From DATKWV01 sp035529405 (GTDB lineage Bacteria; Planctomycetota; Phycisphaerae; Sedimentisphaerales; Anaerobacaceae): 32,886 bases of DNA. This document shows, piece by piece, positions 32,401-32,886 of the stretch. The stretch is from contig DATKWV010000218.1 in assembly GCA_035529405.1 (NCBI GenBank), positions 1 through 32,886 of the forward strand, written 5' to 3'. The notes under the pieces are model-generated. The model was not told the DNA's origin and did not search any database. It worked only from the letters and a program-made list of their open reading frames with translations. The position numbers and the translations under genes are program-made. The number at the start of each line of letters is the position of its first letter. The first letter of the stretch is position 1.

Positions 32401-32886
32401 TTAGTTATTTTGGGGCTGTTTGGCGCCGAGGGCGATTGCCATGTCCCGAACGAACGGGTTAGCGGCGTATTTGGCTGTGTGGTCCAGGACCTTTTCAAAC
32501 TGCCCGTCCTGGTTTTTTGTCAGCAAAAACATCGCCATCATCCGCACGGGCCATTGCTTATGGTTTAGGTTGATGGCTGTGGCATTAGTTAGTTCGTAGT
32601 CCAGCGGTACCGCCAGCATTGCGGCCATTGTATGCAAGTTCACAACCCAGTCGTCATCGGCAAGGTTGTGCAACAGGGCGGATTTCAGTAAAGCCGGCAT
32701 CCAATCGGCGTACATAAACTTGTAAAGGGGCTGGCGATTTGCCATTGCGTGCTGCTCGGCCAGCAGGCCGGCAAAAAGCTGGATGGTTTTTATTTTTTGG
32801 CCCTGGCGACCTTTGGTAAGGCTGTTAAACCTGTTTTGCAGGAACCTGTCTGTAAGCTCAATACCGGGACGTGTTACGGTTGTGGC
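32401..32886 (-). CDS. Unidentified helical protein, 5' end outside the window
   Basis: The minus-strand frame is open from the right edge, giving 161 visible residues; the Met at 32745 is probably internal, because the preceding 47 codons (for example RFNSLTKGRQGQKIKTIQLF) read like the same protein. The visible part is mainly alpha-helical with a loose repeat feel (WMPALLKSALLHNLADDDW, then PVRMMAMFLLTKNQDGQF), as in HEAT-type scaffolds, but I recognise no family. It converges on the FAD oxidoreductase with an 84-bp gap. Confidence 0.6.
   Translation of the reverse strand, partial: ATTVTRPGIELTDRFLQNRFNSLTKGRQGQKIKTIQLFAGLLAEQHAMANRQPLYKFMYADWMPALLKSALLHNLADDDWVVNLHTMAAMLAVPLDYELTNATAINLNHKQWPVRMMAMFLLTKNQDGQFEKVLDHTAKYAANPFVRDMAIALGAKQPQNN

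Noticed and set aside
1..32886. CRISPR array, insertion sequence, prophage or defence island
   Set aside because: No regularly spaced repeats, transposase, integrase or phage gene was seen, and the genes are mostly housekeeping or metabolic.

Overview
The window looks like ordinary chromosome from an anaerobic or facultatively anaerobic Gram-negative bacterium. The best guess is Planctomycetota, perhaps a Phycisphaerae-type lineage. This rests on protein character and gene combination only: a fused MetX-MetW, an Hc1-like mini-histone, a membrane-anchored degenerate PilB/GspE homologue, a long HPr-domain protein, an EF-G2-type GTPase, a LolA-like protein and many secreted or lipoprotein enzymes. 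No rRNA or other strict phylogenetic marker is present, so the assignment is inference. Genes are densely packed. I see no insertion sequence, prophage, CRISPR array or plasmid origin.

Layout. 2-3192: the end of a subtilisin-like protease, then on the minus strand a PAP2 phosphatase lipoprotein downstream of guaB. 3193-3687: a divergent promoter region. 3688-8156: a five-gene operon for a group 3b-type [NiFe]-hydrogenase (sulfhydrogenase layout beta-gamma-delta-alpha) and its maturation endopeptidase. 8158-10409: a small basic SANT/Myb-like protein and a fused homoserine O-acyltransferase/MetW. 10539-10884: the decayed C-terminal end of an EamA-type transporter. 10967-14770: a secreted glycosidase-like protein and the magnesium transporter MgtE. 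14928-19686: PilT, a terminator, a PilB/GspE-like protein whose ATPase motifs are destroyed, and a CvpA-like membrane protein with a very long extension. 19742-20384: a 49-residue minus-strand gene and about 490 bp of unexplained, strand-skewed sequence. 20385-23100: an EF-G-like GTPase and a half-size permease. 23182-25604: gdhA and a divergent LysR regulator. 25661-29172: a tight plus-strand group (HAD phosphatase, LolA-like carrier, HPr-domain protein, flavodoxin). 29354-30463: Hc1-like protein, FabZ-like dehydratase, tRNA-Glu and a 2[4Fe-4S] ferredoxin. 30622-32886: a lipoprotein-anchored FAD oxidoreductase and the end of an unidentified helical protein.

How the parts fit. The cytosolic hydrogenase would couple H2 to NAD(P)H, and the ferredoxin, flavodoxin and NADP-type glutamate dehydrogenase fit a fermentative redox economy. 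Several promoters can be read directly. Most have a TTGAC-type -35 box and a 17-bp spacer, which suggests a conventional housekeeping sigma factor.

I did not find a clear new multi-gene defence or mobile system. The best candidates for undescribed biology are the PilB-like pseudo-ATPase with its CvpA-like partner (16159-19686), the long HPr-domain protein (27109-28656), the small 49-residue gene and the skewed intergenic region beside it.
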